A DNA stretch of 26,408 bases from positions 1 through 26,408 of the forward strand of contig DAOTYB010000201.1 in the NCBI GenBank assembly GCA_034435315.1, given 5' to 3'. This DNA comes from VGOB01 sp034435315 (lineage in GTDB: Bacteria > Chloroflexota > Anaerolineae > UBA4142). Below, one piece after another: positions 1 through 7,342 of this stretch. Numbering within the stretch: position 1 is the stretch's first letter; the number at the start of each line of letters is the position of its first letter. The notes beneath the pieces are model-generated. The model saw only the letters and a list, made by a program, of their open reading frames with translations, had not been told where the DNA came from and did not search any database. Both the position numbers and the translations under genes were made by a program.

Positions 1-111
1 AAATACCTGGCGCACTACGTAGCGATCTTTGAGTGGGCATACAATCTCAAAGAGGTCACGTTGGACTACTTACGACGACTCTTGGGCTGTTTCACCCCTA
101 AACCCATATGA
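1..111 (+). CDS. C-terminal fragment of an unrecognised protein, possibly a transposase
   Basis: Reading frame 1 is open from the window edge for 36 codons and stops at TGA 109-111. The visible tail contains HYVAIFEWAYNLKEV and ends LLGCFTPKPI. The aromatic, basic make-up and the position next to a mobile repeat are reminiscent of the C-terminus of an insertion-sequence transposase, but no catalytic motif is inside the window and the family cannot be named. The start lies upstream of base 1. The mobile repeat starts directly after the stop codon. That this is a real coding end is moderately likely; the transposase suggestion is a guess. Confidence 0.35.
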   Translation, partial: KYLAHYVAIFEWAYNLKEVTLDYLRRLLGCFTPKPI

Positions 112-424
112 GCGATTATGAGGGCATGGGGTGAGGGCGGGTGGCTTCGCCACCCGCCCTCACCCCACTCCCATTTTCCCCCTTCTCTCCCCGCTTTGCG
201 GGGAGAGAAGGGGGCAGGGGGATGAGTGGGGTTGTTCCCGTAGGGGACGAGAGATTTTTTGCCCGTACAACGACGGCGAAATTCAGGCACAGCCATCCGC
301 TTGCGTTAGCCGTTGGTTTCCAACCGACAAAGTTCGGGGCTGAGTAGTTACAAATCTTTCGCTCCAACGGGGAGGAGGCAGGTGTGGGATTATTTTGCGA
401 TGGATGGCACGGTGGAGTAATTAC
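112..424 (-). mobile_element. Hairpin-rich MITE-like repeat, copy 1, rearranged
   Basis: Bases 112-350 match the reverse complement of the element at 6025-6344. They include the GGGCGGGTGGC/GCCACCCGCCC hairpin, the CTCCCCGC-TTT-GCGGGGAG hairpin and an end reading GGGGCTGAGTAGTTAC. Bases about 373-424 instead match the other end of that element in direct orientation (GGGGAGGAGGC ... GGCACGGTGGAGTAATTAC). The copy is therefore a chimera of one inverted and one direct part, with the third hairpin reduced to one arm. No protein is credible inside it; the open frames here are low-complexity translations of hairpins. It fills the gap before the lipoprotein gene, and an in-frame extension of that gene back to 384 lies partly in it. 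Confidence 0.7.
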
Positions 425-476
425 CAATCGCCACGAAATTCCAGGCGGAACATCCGCTGTCGGGGGAGGAGAAGCA

Positions 477-1955
477 ATGTACAGAATTGCGGCTATGACA
501 GTGCGCGGATTGCTTCTTGTGTGTGTAGCGGTACTGAGCGCGTGCACCACCTATACCAAGCCCGTCGTCGTCGTTCTTGCACCGCCCAGTGGCAGTCAGT
601 TCTATGAAGGTGATGAAATTGCGGTCCAGTCCACCTCGGCAGATCCGCAAGGTGTTGTGCGGGTTGAACTGATGGTGGATGGTAACGTGGTGCGGACGGA
701 CGTGTCGCCCGTGCCTCAGGGCCAGATGAATTTCACGGTGGTGCAGGTCTGGAAAGCCACCGCCGGCACGCACGTCATCACTGTGCGCGCGTACAATGTC
801 GCCGGCGTCGTCAGCGATCCGATTGGAATCTCGGTGGAGGTGCTCCCACGCGCTGCCCAGGCTCCCACACTGACGCCGATTGTCCTCCCTCCTTCTCCCA
901 CCCCACTCCCACCTGTGACGATACCCCAGGTGACTCCCTCGCCAACAGTGGCAACGCCATCACCACCACCTACAGAGACACCTACCTCCAGCCCTCCCTT
1001 GCCCCAGGCACCCGCCGCTCCCAGCAACTTTAGCGCAACAGGCACAGGTACAACGATTCGGTTCGTCTGGACAGACAACGCGACCAACGAACTGGGTTTT
1101 CGCATCTATCAGGTGGGTGTGACGGCGCCGGTGCTGACGCTCGGCGCGAATGCTGGTACAGGAGAGACTTTTTACGCCTGGATGGAGCGTCCCTGTAACC
1201 TTCAGGCTAGTTACTACATCCGCGCCTACAATGCGGCAGGCGAGTCCGCCCCCAGTGCCGCTCATTCTGCCGTGACGATTCCGTGTGCTCCCGGCGGCTT
1301 GAGCGTCGCAGTGGTGGCACAAACGACGGTGACGTTCTCTTTCACCGACAATGCCACCAACGAGTCGGAATTCCGCCTCTATCGCACCGATGCCACAACC
1401 CCTGTGGCGATTTTCCCCGCCCAGACGGGGACGGGCACGCGAACCGATACGCTCGGTTCACTCCCCTGTGGTACGTCCTCCGCGTACTATGTGCGTGCTT
1501 ACAACACCGCGGGCGAGTCGGCGGCTAGCAATACCATCAGCGTCACCACGAACCCCTGTACGGTCAACATCAACTTTACCACCGTCCTCATTCACAACGA
1601 TTCTGATGGGGATGCGCCGGGTTGTGTGCTGAATTGCGGTCCTGGCGAGGTGTGGCTGGAGTTGACTGTGAACGGGCAGAACAAGCGCTGGCCCCCCACA
1701 GGGCAGGTGAGCATCAATACAGGAGAAACCAAACCGATTACCGACATCGCTTTTACCTTTTCCCTGTTACGGACTCAGAACCTGACCATTCTGGTCAAGG
1801 GCAGAGAAGAAGACACCTTGTCCCCGGATGACGATCTGGGTATGGTTAGCGTGACGTACAGGGGGGCGGACAACTGGGGCGCGGGGAGTCGCTGTACCGA
1901 GAGTACCTCGCCCAACTACTTTCGTATTTGCTACACCATCACCGTGACTCCTTGA
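477..1955 (+). CDS. Secreted lipoprotein with Ig-like and two fibronectin type III domains
   Basis: The protein has 492 residues. A hydrophobic segment at residues 10-20 followed by L20-S-A-C23 is a classical lipobox, so it is predicted to be lipid-anchored on the outer face of the membrane. After it come an Ig-like/bacterial adhesin-type beta domain (about 34-122, ending AYNVAGVVSDP), a Pro/Thr linker (130-182), and two near-duplicate FnIII domains (about 183-270 and 271-362), each carrying TDNATNE and YY(I/V)RAYN(A/T)AGES. A C-terminal domain (365-492) is unrecognised. The start at 477 is chosen because GGGGAGGAG lies just upstream and the signal peptide begins there; the frame stays open to 384, but that extension runs into the mobile repeat. 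No enzyme motif is seen. A surface-binding or scaffolding role is inferred. Confidence 0.8.
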   Translation: MYRIAAMTVRGLLLVCVAVLSACTTYTKPVVVVLAPPSGSQFYEGDEIAVQSTSADPQGVVRVELMVDGNVVRTDVSPVPQGQMNFTVVQVWKATAGTHVITVRAYNVAGVVSDPIGISVEVLPRAAQAPTLTPIVLPPSPTPLPPVTIPQVTPSPTVATPSPPPTETPTSSPPLPQAPAAPSNFSATGTGTTIRFVWTDNATNELGFRIYQVGVTAPVLTLGANAGTGETFYAWMERPCNLQASYYIRAYNAAGESAPSAAHSAVTIPCAPGGLSVAVVAQTTVTFSFTDNATNESEFRLYRTDATTPVAIFPAQTGTGTRTDTLGSLPCGTSSAYYVRAYNTAGESAASNTISVTTNPCTVNINFTTVLIHNDSDGDAPGCVLNCGPGEVWLELTVNGQNKRWPPTGQVSINTGETKPITDIAFTFSLLRTQNLTILVKGREEDTLSPDDDLGMVSVTYRGADNWGAGSRCTESTSPNYFRICYTITVTP

Positions 1956-2021
1956 TGTGTGCCGTGCCACAAGAACGCGAAAAAATTTCACACAAAATCT
2001 GTAAAAAGTGGCAAAAAGGTC

Positions 2022-2050
2022 TTGAAAACGCGCGCGAGATGTGTTATACT
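2022..2050 (+). promoter_or_regulatory. Sigma-70-type promoter for the small charged-protein genes
   Basis: TTGAAA (2022-2027) and TATACT (2045-2050) are separated by 17 bases. Transcription would start near 2057, giving a leader of about 135 bases before the ATG at 2194. It follows an A-rich stretch (1979-2020) that could act as an UP-like element; that part is inference. Confidence 0.7.
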
Positions 2051-2156
2051 CTGCCCAAGCCTTGCAGTGACATCAGGCAGAGAGGAGGTGTTGCCAGGGC
2101 ACACAGGAGATTGGAAACATAGGCGAGTTTTCTGGCACAGTCCTTAATCACATTAG

Positions 2157-2179
2157 AGGGATGCCCTGTGGGGCACCCT
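2157..2179 (+). promoter_or_regulatory. Leader hairpin upstream of the Lys-rich protein
   Basis: AGGGATGCCC-TGT-GGGGCACCCT forms a hairpin with one bulged base, ending about 14 bases before the ATG and just before the ribosome site GCGGAGG. There is no T-run, so it is not an intrinsic terminator. It could affect translation of the downstream gene; no riboswitch class is recognised. Confidence 0.4.
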
Positions 2180-2193
2180 AAGCGGAGGTTACT

Positions 2194-2382
2194 ATGTTCG
2201 ACATTTTGCTCGGATTGGCAACGCCTTTGTTCCTAGCGGCGCCGAAGAAAAAAGCCACCAAGAAGGCGACCCCAAAGAAGACGACGAAGAAAGCCGCGCC
2301 CAAAAAGAAAAAGGCTGTCAAGCCCGAACCTGCGGCTCCACCGTCGCCTGCACCCACTCCTGTTACCCCGACCAGTCCGTAG
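2194..2382 (+). CDS. Small Lys/Ala/Pro-rich protein with hydrophobic N-terminus
   Basis: A 62-residue protein. Residues 1-16 (MFDILLGLATPLFLAA) are hydrophobic and end in Ala-Ala, so they may be a signal peptide or an anchor. Residues 17-43 are a run of KKATKKATPKK-type motifs like histone H1 or AlgP tails, and the last 19 residues are Pro-rich. GGAGGTTACT before the ATG is a good ribosome site, and a clear promoter lies upstream at 2022-2050. The next gene starts 6 bases after its stop, so the two are probably co-transcribed. Lys/Ala/Pro tails of this kind in the cytoplasm bind DNA. Here the hydrophobic start suggests export instead, with binding to anionic wall polymers or extracellular DNA as an untested possibility. 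The family is not recognised. Confidence 0.65.
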   Translation: MFDILLGLATPLFLAAPKKKATKKATPKKTTKKAAPKKKKAVKPEPAAPPSPAPTPVTPTSP

Positions 2383-2387
2383 GGGCA

Positions 2388-3017
2388 ATGGACAGAGTGA
2401 TGACGTGGGCAAAGTGGGTGTTGTGTGTTACCATCTCTCTCTTTGGGGCAGTTGCCAGATCGAAGGCAAAGCGCGCGTCGCAGTCGAAGAAAAAGAGCGC
2501 GCGCCAGCCTGCTGCGCGTACCTCTGCCACGCGCCGTACCGCGCGCAGCACCGCGCGTAGCACCGCGCGCCGTTCCGCGCGTAGCACTGCACGCCGCTCT
2601 GCGCGTGCGGTGACGCGTCGCCCGGCGACGGCCGCGCGGGTACGTCCAGCGGCTGTCATAGCACCGTTGCCATCCTCCCCACCGAACGTACCCGCGCCAG
2701 TCGTCCAGCCCTCACCACCGATGGGGCGCGCGCGGTTGATTTCGCCGGAAAACGAAAAGTTGGTGGATAGTGTACATCCCACTTTTCGATGGCTTTCCAT
2801 CGGAGGGGCCACACGCTATCAAGTCGTTTGGGGGGAGGACCCCACGCTGAGTGTACCCCATACCCTCCAATCCATTGCCACTGAAGCCACTGTGCCGCTG
2901 GAAAGCCCTTTGCAACCCGGCAAGACCTACTATTGGCGTGTGCGCGGCGGTAACGCCAGCGGTTGGAGCCCCTGGTCAGAGACCTATTCATTCCGCGTGC
3001 TGGAGGAACTGCCCTGA
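2388..3017 (+). CDS. Arg/Ser/Ala-repeat protein with C-terminal FnIII-like domain
   Basis: A 209-residue protein. Residues 5-23 are hydrophobic and end FGAVA, a plausible signal peptide or membrane anchor. Residues 25-87 are strongly basic, with a tandem four-residue repeat [S/T]-A-R-[S/R] encoded by six 12-base units at 2538-2609. A Pro-rich linker follows (about 93-112), then a beta-sandwich domain of FnIII type (about 117-205) with HPTFRWL, GATRYQVVWG, GKTYYWRVRG and WSPWSETYSFRV. The start at 2388 follows GGGGCA; ATG 2400 is an alternative that leaves the signal-like segment intact. Together with the preceding Lys-rich gene it looks like a two-gene unit making highly basic, probably exported proteins. 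A strong terminator follows. The function is unknown. Confidence 0.7.
   Translation: MDRVMTWAKWVLCVTISLFGAVARSKAKRASQSKKKSARQPAARTSATRRTARSTARSTARRSARSTARRSARAVTRRPATAARVRPAAVIAPLPSSPPNVPAPVVQPSPPMGRARLISPENEKLVDSVHPTFRWLSIGGATRYQVVWGEDPTLSVPHTLQSIATEATVPLESPLQPGKTYYWRVRGGNASGWSPWSETYSFRVLEELP
2538..2609 (+). repeat. 12-base coding tandem repeat
   Basis: Six in-frame copies of ACCGCGCGCAGC-like units encode TARS/TARS/TARR/SARS/TARR/SARA. Copy number may vary between strains by slippage. Confidence 0.8.
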
Positions 3018-3035
3018 AGAGAGTACTCGACCTTG

Positions 3036-3084
3036 CGAGGCAACCCGTAACGTTAACGGTTCACAGGTTGCCTCGTTTTTGTTT
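3036..3084 (+). terminator. Intrinsic terminator after the basic-protein genes
   Basis: CGAGGCAACC (3036-3045) pairs perfectly with GGTTGCCTCG (3066-3075) and is followed by TTTTTGTTT. The 20-base loop contains a second small palindrome, CGTTAACG. Confidence 0.85.
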
Positions 3085-3102
3085 GTCGGTCAAGTACACT
3101 GC

Positions 3103-3131
3103 TTTACAAAACACCTCAATCTGCCTATAAT
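3103..3131 (+). promoter_or_regulatory. Sigma-70-type promoter for the acidic protein and probably pgpH-ybeY
   Basis: TTTACA (3103-3108) and a perfect TATAAT (3126-3131) have a 17-base spacer. The predicted start is near 3138, 38 bases before the ATG at 3176. Confidence 0.8.
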
Positions 3132-3175
3132 AGCGTCGCTTTCAAATGAACCATTCTTCAATCGGGAGGCTTGTT

Positions 3176-3439
3176 ATGACACGTATTCGATGCCGTGAAC
3201 GGCGCTGTGTTTTCAACAAGAGTGGTATCTGCATTTCCGATGAAATCGAATACGAGCCGGGCGCAGGTTGCTTGACGATGGAACTGAACGAAGGTCTGGA
3301 GGATGAAGAGGAGTTCGAGGACGAAATCCTCGACGAGGAATTGGATGAAGATCTGGAAGAGGAAGAAGACTTGGAGGAGGACTGGGAAGACGAAGAGGAA
3401 GAGGACGACTATTATCGCCGCCGCTCACGCCGCCGATAA
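3176..3439 (+). CDS. Small DUF1540-like Cys-motif protein with very acidic tail
   Basis: An 87-residue protein starting at 3176, chosen for GGGAGG 8 bases upstream and the strong promoter at 3103-3131; the ATG at 3146 lacks a ribosome site. Residues 1-35 hold C6, C11, C19 and C32 in a pattern resembling DUF1540 (Cys-x4-Cys, FNKSG, Cys), a small metal-binding-like family. From about residue 40 to 78 it is almost entirely Glu/Asp, then ends YYRRRSRRR. The acidic stretch contrasts with the two strongly basic proteins encoded just upstream. pgpH follows 39 bases later with no terminator between, so co-transcription is likely. DUF1540 membership is by eye and moderate; its role is unknown. Confidence 0.65.
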   Translation: MTRIRCRERRCVFNKSGICISDEIEYEPGAGCLTMELNEGLEDEEEFEDEILDEELDEDLEEEEDLEEDWEDEEEEDDYYRRRSRRR

Positions 3440-3478
3440 GCGTCTAGTCCCCTGTGCCGTTTTCGCGCGAGGGAGAAA

Positions 3479-5563
3479 ATGATAGCAAGCGAGCCAGCGC
3501 GCGCAGGTCGGCTGATGATGCTACTTGACCACGTGCGCGTGGCGGGGCTGTGTATCCTGTTTGCGCTAGGGCTAGCAGGCATTCTGGCTTTTCAAGGTGA
3601 CGAACCGCCGCGCCTGGAAGTGGGCAAGCCGAGCCCCAAGACCATTCTGGCGCCCGAACGCGTCACGTATCCCAGCGTGCCGTTGACCGAAGCCGCGCGC
3701 GCTCAAGCCGCCGCGCAAGTCAAGGCGGTCTATGATCCGCCCGATGCGCGCCTGGCGCGCCAGCAAGTTCAGGAAGCGATCCGCATCTTTAATTATTTCG
3801 ATGCCTTACGCCACGATCCCTACAGTAGCTTGGAACAAAAAATCGAATGGGCGCGCCAGATTCCGACACTGACCCTCCCCCTGTCCATTCTCACCCACAC
3901 CTTGATGCTGGACGAACCCACCTACGCGCGCGTGGTCAGTGAGACGATTTACGTTCTCGATACGACGATGCGCAATCCCATCCGTCCCGGCGACCTGTAT
4001 GCGGAATATGCCCAGATTCCCGCGCGCATCAGCCTCGCGTTCTCTGCCGAGCAGGCTGAACTGATTGCGGCGTGGGTGCAGACCTTTGTGCGCCCCAATA
4101 GTTTTTTCAATCCGGTTCGAACAGACGAAGAACGCGCCCGCGCGCGAGCACAGGTGGGTACCGTGTATCGCACGTTCGAAAAGGGTCAGGCAATCGTCCG
4201 AGAAGGCGAGATGGTCACTCCCCTCACGCTCGAAGCCCTGGCGGAGATGGGGATTTTGCGGTCACAGCGCGGACTGGGGGAGTACGCGGCGCCAGTCCTC
4301 GCGGCAATTCTCCTGACGTTCCTCCTCGCCATCTTTATCGCGCGCGTGCAACCGACACTCTTTGCCCAGCCGCGCGCCCTGTTACTGGTGGCGTTGGTGA
4401 TGTTGAGTTTCATCGCGGGCGCCAAAGTGCTGGGCGAGCGTATCACCCTGTTGCACTATCTCTACCCTCTCAGTGCCGCTGCGATGTTACTCACCGTGTT
4501 GTCGAGCCCACAGATGGCGTTCGCGGTGGCGGTGATTGTGGCGGTAGCGTACGGATTTCTGACACACGGTTCATTTGAAATGGCACTGTACGCGCTAGCC
4601 GGTGGGATGGTGGCGGCGGCAAGTCTGGGACGCATCGAACGCTTGACAGCGTTCTTGTGGAGCGGCGCGTATGTTGCTGCGACGAATGTGGCAGTGGTCG
4701 CGCTCTTTCGCGCGCTCGCGCTGGAAAAAGAGTGGACGGTGTGGGCAACCACGTCTGCCGTCGCGCTGGGCAATGGAGCACTGGCGGGACTATTGGCATT
4801 GGGCAGTGTGTTGATCGTCGGCAAATTATTCGGCATCACCACCGCCCTCGAGTTACTCGACCTGGCGCGTCCAACACATCCGTTGTTGAATGCTCTACTC
4901 GCCCAGGCGCCGGGCACCTATCACCACAGTTTGATTGTGAGTCAACTGGCGGAACAAGCCGCGCAGCGCATCGGGGCGGATGCCCTGTTGGTACGGGTAG
5001 CGGCATACTATCACGATGTCGGCAAGACGTATGCGCCACACTGCTTTGTCGAAAATCAGATGGATGGCGTCAATATTCACGATACACTGTCACCTCACGA
5101 GAGCGCGCGCATCGTGATTGAGCATGTGCCGCGCGGCCTGGCGCTGGCACAACAGTACGGACTACCCGAATGCGTGCGCGCGTTCATCCCCCAACATCAC
5201 GGTACCACGCTGGCAGCGTATTTTCATCGCAAAGCCCTCGCGCTGAATGGCAACTCAGAACCTCTGGACGAACAGCCCTTTCGCTATCCCGGTCCCAAGC
5301 CCCAATCGCGCGAAACGGCGATTGTGATGCTGGCGGATGGTATCGAAGCCACCGCGCGCGCCGAACGCCCTACCACTCCCGAGCAGATACACAGTATCAT
5401 CGAGCGCATCATCAACGACCGTTTGCGCGATGGGCAATTGGACGACAGTACCTTGACGTTGCGTGATTTGTCTCACATCAAAGAGGCATTCTTTAGCGTG
5501 TTACAGGGTTTGTATCATCCCCGCGTCAAATATCCGGACCTGTTGCAGCGTGAGGCGCCGTGA
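3479..5563 (+). CDS. pgpH: PgpH-type 7TM HD-domain cyclic-di-AMP phosphodiesterase
   Basis: A 694-residue membrane phosphohydrolase of the 7TMR-HDED family; characterised members such as Listeria PgpH hydrolyse cyclic di-AMP. Order: one N-terminal membrane helix (about 20-40), an extracytoplasmic 7TMR-HDED domain (about 45-265), a seven-helix membrane block (about 270-455) and a cytoplasmic HD domain (about 475-690). Visible metal and catalytic residues are H482-H483 in GTYHHS, H512-D513 in YYHDVGK, H549 in IEHV, H573-H574 in QHHGT and D620 in MLADGIEAT; the family signature FRYPGPKPQSRE is present. Length fits the family. GAGGGAG precedes the ATG. It overlaps ybeY by four bases, the usual arrangement in many Gram-positive-type genomes. 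Confidence 0.93.
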   Translation: MIASEPARAGRLMMLLDHVRVAGLCILFALGLAGILAFQGDEPPRLEVGKPSPKTILAPERVTYPSVPLTEAARAQAAAQVKAVYDPPDARLARQQVQEAIRIFNYFDALRHDPYSSLEQKIEWARQIPTLTLPLSILTHTLMLDEPTYARVVSETIYVLDTTMRNPIRPGDLYAEYAQIPARISLAFSAEQAELIAAWVQTFVRPNSFFNPVRTDEERARARAQVGTVYRTFEKGQAIVREGEMVTPLTLEALAEMGILRSQRGLGEYAAPVLAAILLTFLLAIFIARVQPTLFAQPRALLLVALVMLSFIAGAKVLGERITLLHYLYPLSAAAMLLTVLSSPQMAFAVAVIVAVAYGFLTHGSFEMALYALAGGMVAAASLGRIERLTAFLWSGAYVAATNVAVVALFRALALEKEWTVWATTSAVALGNGALAGLLALGSVLIVGKLFGITTALELLDLARPTHPLLNALLAQAPGTYHHSLIVSQLAEQAAQRIGADALLVRVAAYYHDVGKTYAPHCFVENQMDGVNIHDTLSPHESARIVIEHVPRGLALAQQYGLPECVRAFIPQHHGTTLAAYFHRKALALNGNSEPLDEQPFRYPGPKPQSRETAIVMLADGIEATARAERPTTPEQIHSIIERIINDRLRDGQLDDSTLTLRDLSHIKEAFFSVLQGLYHPRVKYPDLLQREAP

Positions 5564-5997
5564 ATCCTTCCATCGAGATTCGAGTCCATCCCCGCTTTTC
5601 GGCGCGTGTACCGCGCGCGCGCTTGCGCCAGGTTGCGCGCAAGACATTGCGTCTGCAAGATGCAAGTGCCGCGCTCACGGTTTACATCACCACCGATGGC
5701 GAGATACGCAAACTGAATCGTTCTTTTCACGCGTCCGATACCTGTACCGACGTGCTGGCTTTTCCCATGCATTCTGCGGGTCGTCCGCGCGAACTGGTGT
5801 ATCTGGGCGATGTCGTCATCTCGTACGAGCGCGCGCGGGTGCAGGCACGTCGGGCAGGGTGGCGCATTGGCGACGAACTGGAATTGCTCACCGTGCACGG
5901 GATTTTGCACCTGCTGGGCTATACGGACGACACACCGACCGCGCGCGCGCGAATGTGGCAACAACAAACAAAAATCCTGGGCAAACCCATACCCTAG
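5560..5997 (+). CDS. ybeY: Endoribonuclease / 16S rRNA maturation factor YbeY
   Basis: A 145-residue protein starting with GTG inside the pgpH stop region (GTGA overlap), hence translationally coupled. YbeY is a metal-dependent RNase acting in 16S rRNA 3'-end maturation and ribosome quality control. The family core is clear: LNRSFHASDTCTDVLAFP (typical LNxxyRgxxxpTDVLSFP), YLGDVVIS and the metal motif HGILHLLGYTDD. H113 and H117 are the first two ligands. The third position, normally His (HGxLHLxGYDH), is Asp123 here. The rest is intact and ends MWQQQTKILG, so this looks like a ligand variant rather than a broken gene. Confidence 0.92.
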   Translation: MNPSIEIRVHPRFSARVPRARLRQVARKTLRLQDASAALTVYITTDGEIRKLNRSFHASDTCTDVLAFPMHSAGRPRELVYLGDVVISYERARVQARRAGWRIGDELELLTVHGILHLLGYTDDTPTARARMWQQQTKILGKPIP

Positions 5998-6024
5998 TGC
6001 TTGAGCGTTTAGTGTCATTCATCC

Positions 6025-6344
6025 GTAACTGCTCAGCCCCGTGTTCGCTCGCTATCGGTTAGAAACTGACGACTAACGCAAGCCGATGGCTGAGCCTGAA
6101 TTTCGCCGTCGTTGTAGGGGCGAAAAACCTTTCATCCCTACGGGAACAACCCCACTCATCCCCCTGCCCCCCTGCTCTCCCCGCTTTGCGGGGAGAGCAG
6201 GGGGAGATGGGAGTGAGGTCGGGCGGTAAAGCCACCCGCCCTCACCTCCTTACGATGATTCCTCCTCCCCACGCCGCAGAGCGGCGTGGGGAGGAGGCGA
6301 GGGGGTGGGGCTTTTCCCGATGGACGGCACGGCTGAGTAATTAC
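6025..6344 (+). mobile_element. MITE-like element, copy 2, with TIRs and target duplication
   Basis: A 320-base element with no gene. Left end GTAACTGCTCAGCCCCGTG and right end CACGGCTGAGTAATTAC are imperfect inverted repeats. It is flanked by the direct repeat ATTCATCC (6017-6024 and 6345-6352), an 8-bp target-site duplication. Inside are three strong hairpins: CTCCCCGC-TTT-GCGGGGAG, GGGCGG-TAAAGCCA-CCCGCCC and CCTCCCCACGCCGC-AGA-GCGGCGTGGGGAGG. It fills the gap between ybeY and ftcD. The hairpins could end transcription, but no T-tract follows them. The transposase that moves it is not in the window. Confidence 0.85.
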
Positions 6345-6370
6345 ATTCATCCTTACAGATGGAGAACGGA

Positions 6371-7279
6371 ATGGAGAAAATCGTTGAGTGTGTCCCCAAT
6401 TTTTCAGAGGGACGTCGCGCGAATGTGGTGGACGAAATTGTCCAGGCCATGGCGTTGCCTGGGGTCAAGATATTGGATCGCGAGATGGATGCCAATCATC
6501 ATCGCAGCGTCATCACGCTGGCAGGTGACCCGGCGGCGGTGGAAGATGCCGTGTTTCGTGGTATCGCCACTGCCGCGCGATTGATTGATCTGGAGCAACA
6601 TCGCGGAGAACATCCGCGCATCGGCGCGACCGACGTGGTGCCGTTTGTGCCAATTCGCGGCGTGACGATGGACGATTGTGTCGCGATGGCGCGGCGGCTG
6701 GGCGAGCGCGTGGGACGTGAACTCGATATACCGGTGTATCTGTACGAGCGCGCCGCCACGCGTCCCGAACGGCGCGATCTGGCGTACATTCGTCGCGGCG
6801 AGTATGAAGAATTGAAACGTACCATCGCGACGGATCCCGACCGCGAACCCGATTTCGGACCCAGGCGCGTCGGCTCTGCCGGTGCCATCGCCATCGGCGC
6901 GCGTCCGTTCCTGATTGCCTACAACGTCAATCTGGCAACGAGCGATGTGCACATCGCCAGAGATATCGCGCGCGTGGTGCGCGAACGCGGCGGTGGTTTG
7001 CCAGCAGTCAAAGCACTCGGCTTTGAATTGAAAGATCGTGGCATCGTTCAGGTCTCGATGAACCTCACCGATTTTCACACCACGGGTATCTGGCAAGCCT
7101 TTAACGCTGTCCAGAGCGAAGCCGCTCGGCGCGGCGTGGCGGTTCTGGAAAGTGAAATTGTGGGTTTGGTGCCACTGGAAGCGTTAACCCAATTGGCGGT
7201 ACAAGTCCTTAAACTCTCCGCATTAAGCGTGAATCAAGTGGTGGAAATGAAATTGTTTGGTGAAGGAGCAAGAGAGTAA
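6371..7279 (+). CDS. ftcD: Glutamate formimidoyltransferase
   Basis: A 302-residue protein matching the formiminotransferase part of FTCD (EC 2.1.2.5), which moves the formimino group from N-formimino-L-glutamate to tetrahydrofolate in histidine degradation and one-carbon metabolism. Signatures: ECVPNFSEGRR at the N-terminus, RGEHPRIGATDVVPFVPI with the catalytic-type His81, RPFLIAYNVNLAT and VQVSMNLTDFHTT. The length is that of single-domain bacterial enzymes without the cyclodeaminase domain. Start 6371 is preferred over ATG 6359 because GGAG lies 6 bases upstream and family members begin M-x-K-I-V-E-C. The gene begins 26 bases after the MITE, so its native promoter may have been displaced. 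Confidence 0.93.
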   Translation: MEKIVECVPNFSEGRRANVVDEIVQAMALPGVKILDREMDANHHRSVITLAGDPAAVEDAVFRGIATAARLIDLEQHRGEHPRIGATDVVPFVPIRGVTMDDCVAMARRLGERVGRELDIPVYLYERAATRPERRDLAYIRRGEYEELKRTIATDPDREPDFGPRRVGSAGAIAIGARPFLIAYNVNLATSDVHIARDIARVVRERGGGLPAVKALGFELKDRGIVQVSMNLTDFHTTGIWQAFNAVQSEAARRGVAVLESEIVGLVPLEALTQLAVQVLKLSALSVNQVVEMKLFGEGARE

Positions 7280-7342
7280 GTTGTCTCTGCGGACGCTGGC
7301 GTTTGTCTTGCGTTCTGTGTTTCTGTTTTGCGAGGAATCGGT

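Noticed and set aside
3213..3428. Minus-strand Pro/Leu-rich open frame
   Set aside because: Antisense of the acidic Glu/Asp tail; its composition follows from that tail.
6186..6584. Plus-strand open frame across the MITE into ftcD
   Set aside because: It translates MITE hairpins and then runs out of frame over the well-supported ftcD gene.
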